Below are positions 61,230-64,000 of a DNA stretch of 64,000 bases, one piece after another. Source of the DNA: Piscicola geometra (lineage: Eukaryota; Annelida; Clitellata; Hirudinida; Piscicolidae); assembly GCA_943735955.1 (NCBI GenBank), contig OX030955.1, positions 3,488,835 to 3,552,834 of the forward strand. The letters run 5' to 3'. Under the pieces are notes generated by a model that saw nothing but the letters and a program-made list of their open reading frames with translations, searched no databases and was not told the origin of the DNA. Numbering within the stretch: position 1 is the first letter of the stretch; each line of letters starts with the position of its first letter. The translations under genes and the position numbers were made by a program.

Positions 61230-64000
61230 GTAAGCATCGTAGCTTGCTGCTATGAGGCAATTCCATAAATCAGCAGGCTCTCCAATGAAGCCATTTAGCT
61301 TTTACCATTCCACGAAAAAGTTTCAAAGACTTCTAATGCTAATTCAATTTTATTTAGGCATAAATCCCCTCATTATTTGTAATCTCTACCTACGCTAGCG
61401 AGCACGATCGGCATTTTGTTTGCACTTTTATTCGTTTGTGTCAATTTGTATCGCTCAAACATCATCTCCAATCATCTCGCCTTCAGGTTCACAGATTTAG
61501 AACATATTTCTTCAATAAGCTATTATCCCAGCAGCCCATCCATCACCTACTCGCATCCCCATTCATCAAGCTATCTAGCCATCACGCTTCCCATGCTTTC
61601 TTTTATGTTTCCTTATGAATCTTTCTATAATTTGTCTCTTTGGATATTTTCCCAATAATTGCCTTTTCATTCAAAATTTTACTTTTTTAATAATTTTTTT
61701 GCTTAGCATTTTATGTAATTTTTATGCACATTTCACAACAAGCCTTTTGAATCCGTCGTCAGGGATTTTTTCTATATTATTATTTTCCCAGCTTCCGTTT
61801 TAGAAATCCACCATCGGTCATGTCTATTGATTTTTTGTTATATTTTAGAATCATTATTCCCCATCACATTTAGTACAGAAATATAAAATTAAATATAAAA
61901 CCATCCCAATTTCTTCAAATTTTCGTCACATAATATTTCTACTTTTCAACTGAACAACTTTGTTTTTTTCATGCATAGAATTTGAATCATTTTCATGTTT
62001 CTTGCGTCCTTTTTGTCATATGGATAAAGATTCGTAGAAATGATACATTTATTTAAAGCTACTTTGGAAATTGGACTACGAAGTATATTCCAAAATCAAT
62101 ATTTCCATTTAGTTGAATTTCAAAAACGTAAAACATAATTACATTTTTAAAAATAATTGATACTACTGCTTTTTATGTATGAATAAAACGACTTGGTCAA
62201 ACTTCAACAAACTAAGCCATCTAAATCTTGAATGTTCTCTTATCAAATCTCGCCATCACAGCGTGTTGATTAGGTATATAACATGAGAAAAAAAATCTAA
62301 AAAATTAAAATTTGCACGCCTAATTTTGATTAACTTTTATATAAAAACAATAAATACAACAAAGATTCATTAGTATTGTTGAAAAATTTGATTTATAAAC
62401 ACATTTTAGTTTTCCTTCATGCATTACATCTTCATTTTATTCCAATTAAAATTGTGTTTGTGGGTGAACTTCTTATCATTTAAATAAATTCGATATGATA
62501 GTGTGTTTTCGCAATAAAACTCATTTAGTTATAATATGCTTTTTAAATGTTATTTTGAAGTTATATACTTGGTTCTGATTGCAACTCTGGGGTAGGCCCT
62601 ACCAGACTTAGACGATCGTAGATCAGAGTTGAACCAGTGCTATTTTCTTCAGTTGTTAACAAAAGTCTTAATATTTTTATGTTCTTAAAAAAACGTTAAC
62701 AGTTGTGTTGGAATGTAAGAAGTTAGTCATAAATTATGACTCATAAGGGTTTGGAGATGTTTGGGGTAAACAAGAAATAATGTTTATTTATTTATTTTAT
62801 TTATATAAATTTTATTTATTTAAACATAACTTTAAAAACACTTGTGTGTGGTGAGAGGACTGAATCTTGATACTGGCTGAGTGGAGAGGTTGATTTTTAG
62901 ACTAATAAGGGAGAAAAAAAGAGTCAATAACATATTCATAAACAAGCAGATAAAACAGTGGAATAAAAGATACAAAATAATGTAATAAAGATTTATTGCT
63001 AAAAGGATATATAGAAAAAAAAATTCAAAAAGATGTCAGGGAAAGAAAGGATAATGTTTATAACAAAAAGAAGTCTAAAGAATCTAAATACTCAAAGATG
63101 TTATGTCATTTCTTAGAAAACAACAAATTGCTAAAAATTATACTTAGAAAAAAATGGCCAAAAACATTTTGAGTATAAAAATGCAAGAGTCAAGCGCATC
63201 TCGACGCACGCTATGGAGTTAGGCATCGACCTTACGAAATGTCGCTGCCTGGTTTTGAGTAGAAAGGATGGTTGATAGTGTTTTTCGAAAAATACCTTTT
63301 AGAAAAGTATTTACAATTTTAAAAATTCATGCTTTTCAGGAAAATATTATTTTGAGCATTCAATATAATACATTATTTTCGTTGTTACCCTTTTCCTGAA
63401 TTTTCTTGCGCTCTAAATCCTTAGGGCAATCATTCATAAACACACTCTATTTTAACAAGCTTTTGAATATTCAATTGAGAAGCTTTAATGACTAATGACC
63501 GGAAGTTAAGGTTAAGTTTTCAATGCTAATTATAAAATTTTACTATTTTTGTTTAACTAGGGAAAGCCTGAAATAAAATAATTAAATTATCTAATAATTC
63601 TATTTCTTTAACTAATATAGTTTAAGATCCTTCAGTTTCTAAAACATTTCATTAAATGTGGACAACGCAGTTGAGGATGGCCTCTTGCAGCGTTATGCAA
63701 TCCTGAAGCGTCCTCTGAGACTTTTCAACCTACTGATATATTTTTGTTATTTCTAAAACGGAATAAAACCTATTAATTTAGGATTAAAATTATTTTAAAC
63801 TTTTTAGTCTTATTAAATTATTTTAAAAAAATCTTATTCAATACAGTAATGATTTGAAGGAAGTCGATTAATTGATGTCTCTTTTTTAATTATGAATGTT
63901 ACTAATTCAACAAAAATATCAAAGCTTTTAATCAAATTCAAATAATTATAAAATATATCTTTCAGATTTAACTTTTAAAATTGTATTAATGAAACAAATA
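61230..64000. other. AT-rich region to the window end
   Basis: I see no gene, RNA gene or repeat family here. A mixed-composition patch at about 61200-61300 flanks the second orphan exon. The rest is low-complexity A/T with short chance frames. Confidence 0.5.

Overview
The window is intron-rich, AT-rich animal nuclear DNA. Coding exons are recognisable only by conserved protein families joined across short GT-AG introns, and the intergenic DNA is full of microsatellites and minisatellites. The gene set (a cys-loop receptor, Ig-domain and death-domain proteins, HMMR/RHAMM, a C18orf63-like protein, TCERG1, an animal ApaH-like phosphatase) points to a bilaterian. The composition, simple-repeat load and retention of genes missing from flies and nematodes suggest a lophotrochozoan such as an annelid or leech. 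That placement is inference; no species-specific marker was identified.

Layout, left to right. 0.2-2.8 kb (+): last six exons of TCERG1, running in from outside the window. 3.4-8.8 kb (+): HMMR with a 3.3-kb coiled-coil exon containing internal tandem duplications. 9.1 and 21.9 kb: two copies of a tRNA-derived SINE. 10.1-13.4 kb (+): a secreted Ig-domain protein. 14.2-15.8 kb (+): a Ser/Asn-rich single-pass membrane protein. 17.3-18.7 kb (-): PIGH. 19.2-22.5 kb (+): an eight-exon gene I do not recognise. 23.5-26.2 kb (-): a nicotinic-type cys-loop receptor subunit. 29.3-30.0 kb (+): TIMM9. 32.5-34.1 kb (+): a putative neuropeptide precursor with a duplicated exon. 34.4-36.4 kb (+): a coiled-coil/death-domain protein. 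36.6-38.5 kb (+): an intronless C18orf63-like (DUF4708) protein. 39.4-41.5 kb (+): a membrane-anchored ApaH-like phosphatase. 41.9-43.3 kb (-): TMEM161 with an uninterrupted CDS. 43.9-47.9 kb (-): DMAP1, 12 exons. 48.2-51.2 kb (-): DCP2, 11 exons. 51.5-52.7 kb (+): GET1/WRB. 52.9-57.1 kb (+): an FKBP4/5-like two-FKBP plus TPR protein. 57-64 kb: AT-rich DNA with a few GC-richer islands and two orphan exon candidates.

The genes do not form one pathway. Most are housekeeping genes: transcription elongation, chromatin (DMAP1), mRNA decapping (DCP2, and possibly the ApaH-like enzyme), GPI-anchor synthesis, mitochondrial and ER protein insertion, and HSP90 co-chaperoning. They sit among neuronal or signalling genes. 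DCP2/GET1 and PIGH/unknown are head-to-head pairs that probably share promoters.

The strongest unusual observation is in DCP2. One intron has no GT on the sense strand but fits a U12-type AT-AC intron exactly: 5' ATATCC, branch site TTCCTTAAT 12 nt before a terminal AC, and restored reading frame. Other highlights are the neuropeptide-like precursor, the death-domain protein, the SINE pair, an Ig domain whose disulphide cysteines appear replaced by aromatics, and tandem repeats that repeatedly start exactly at splice sites.
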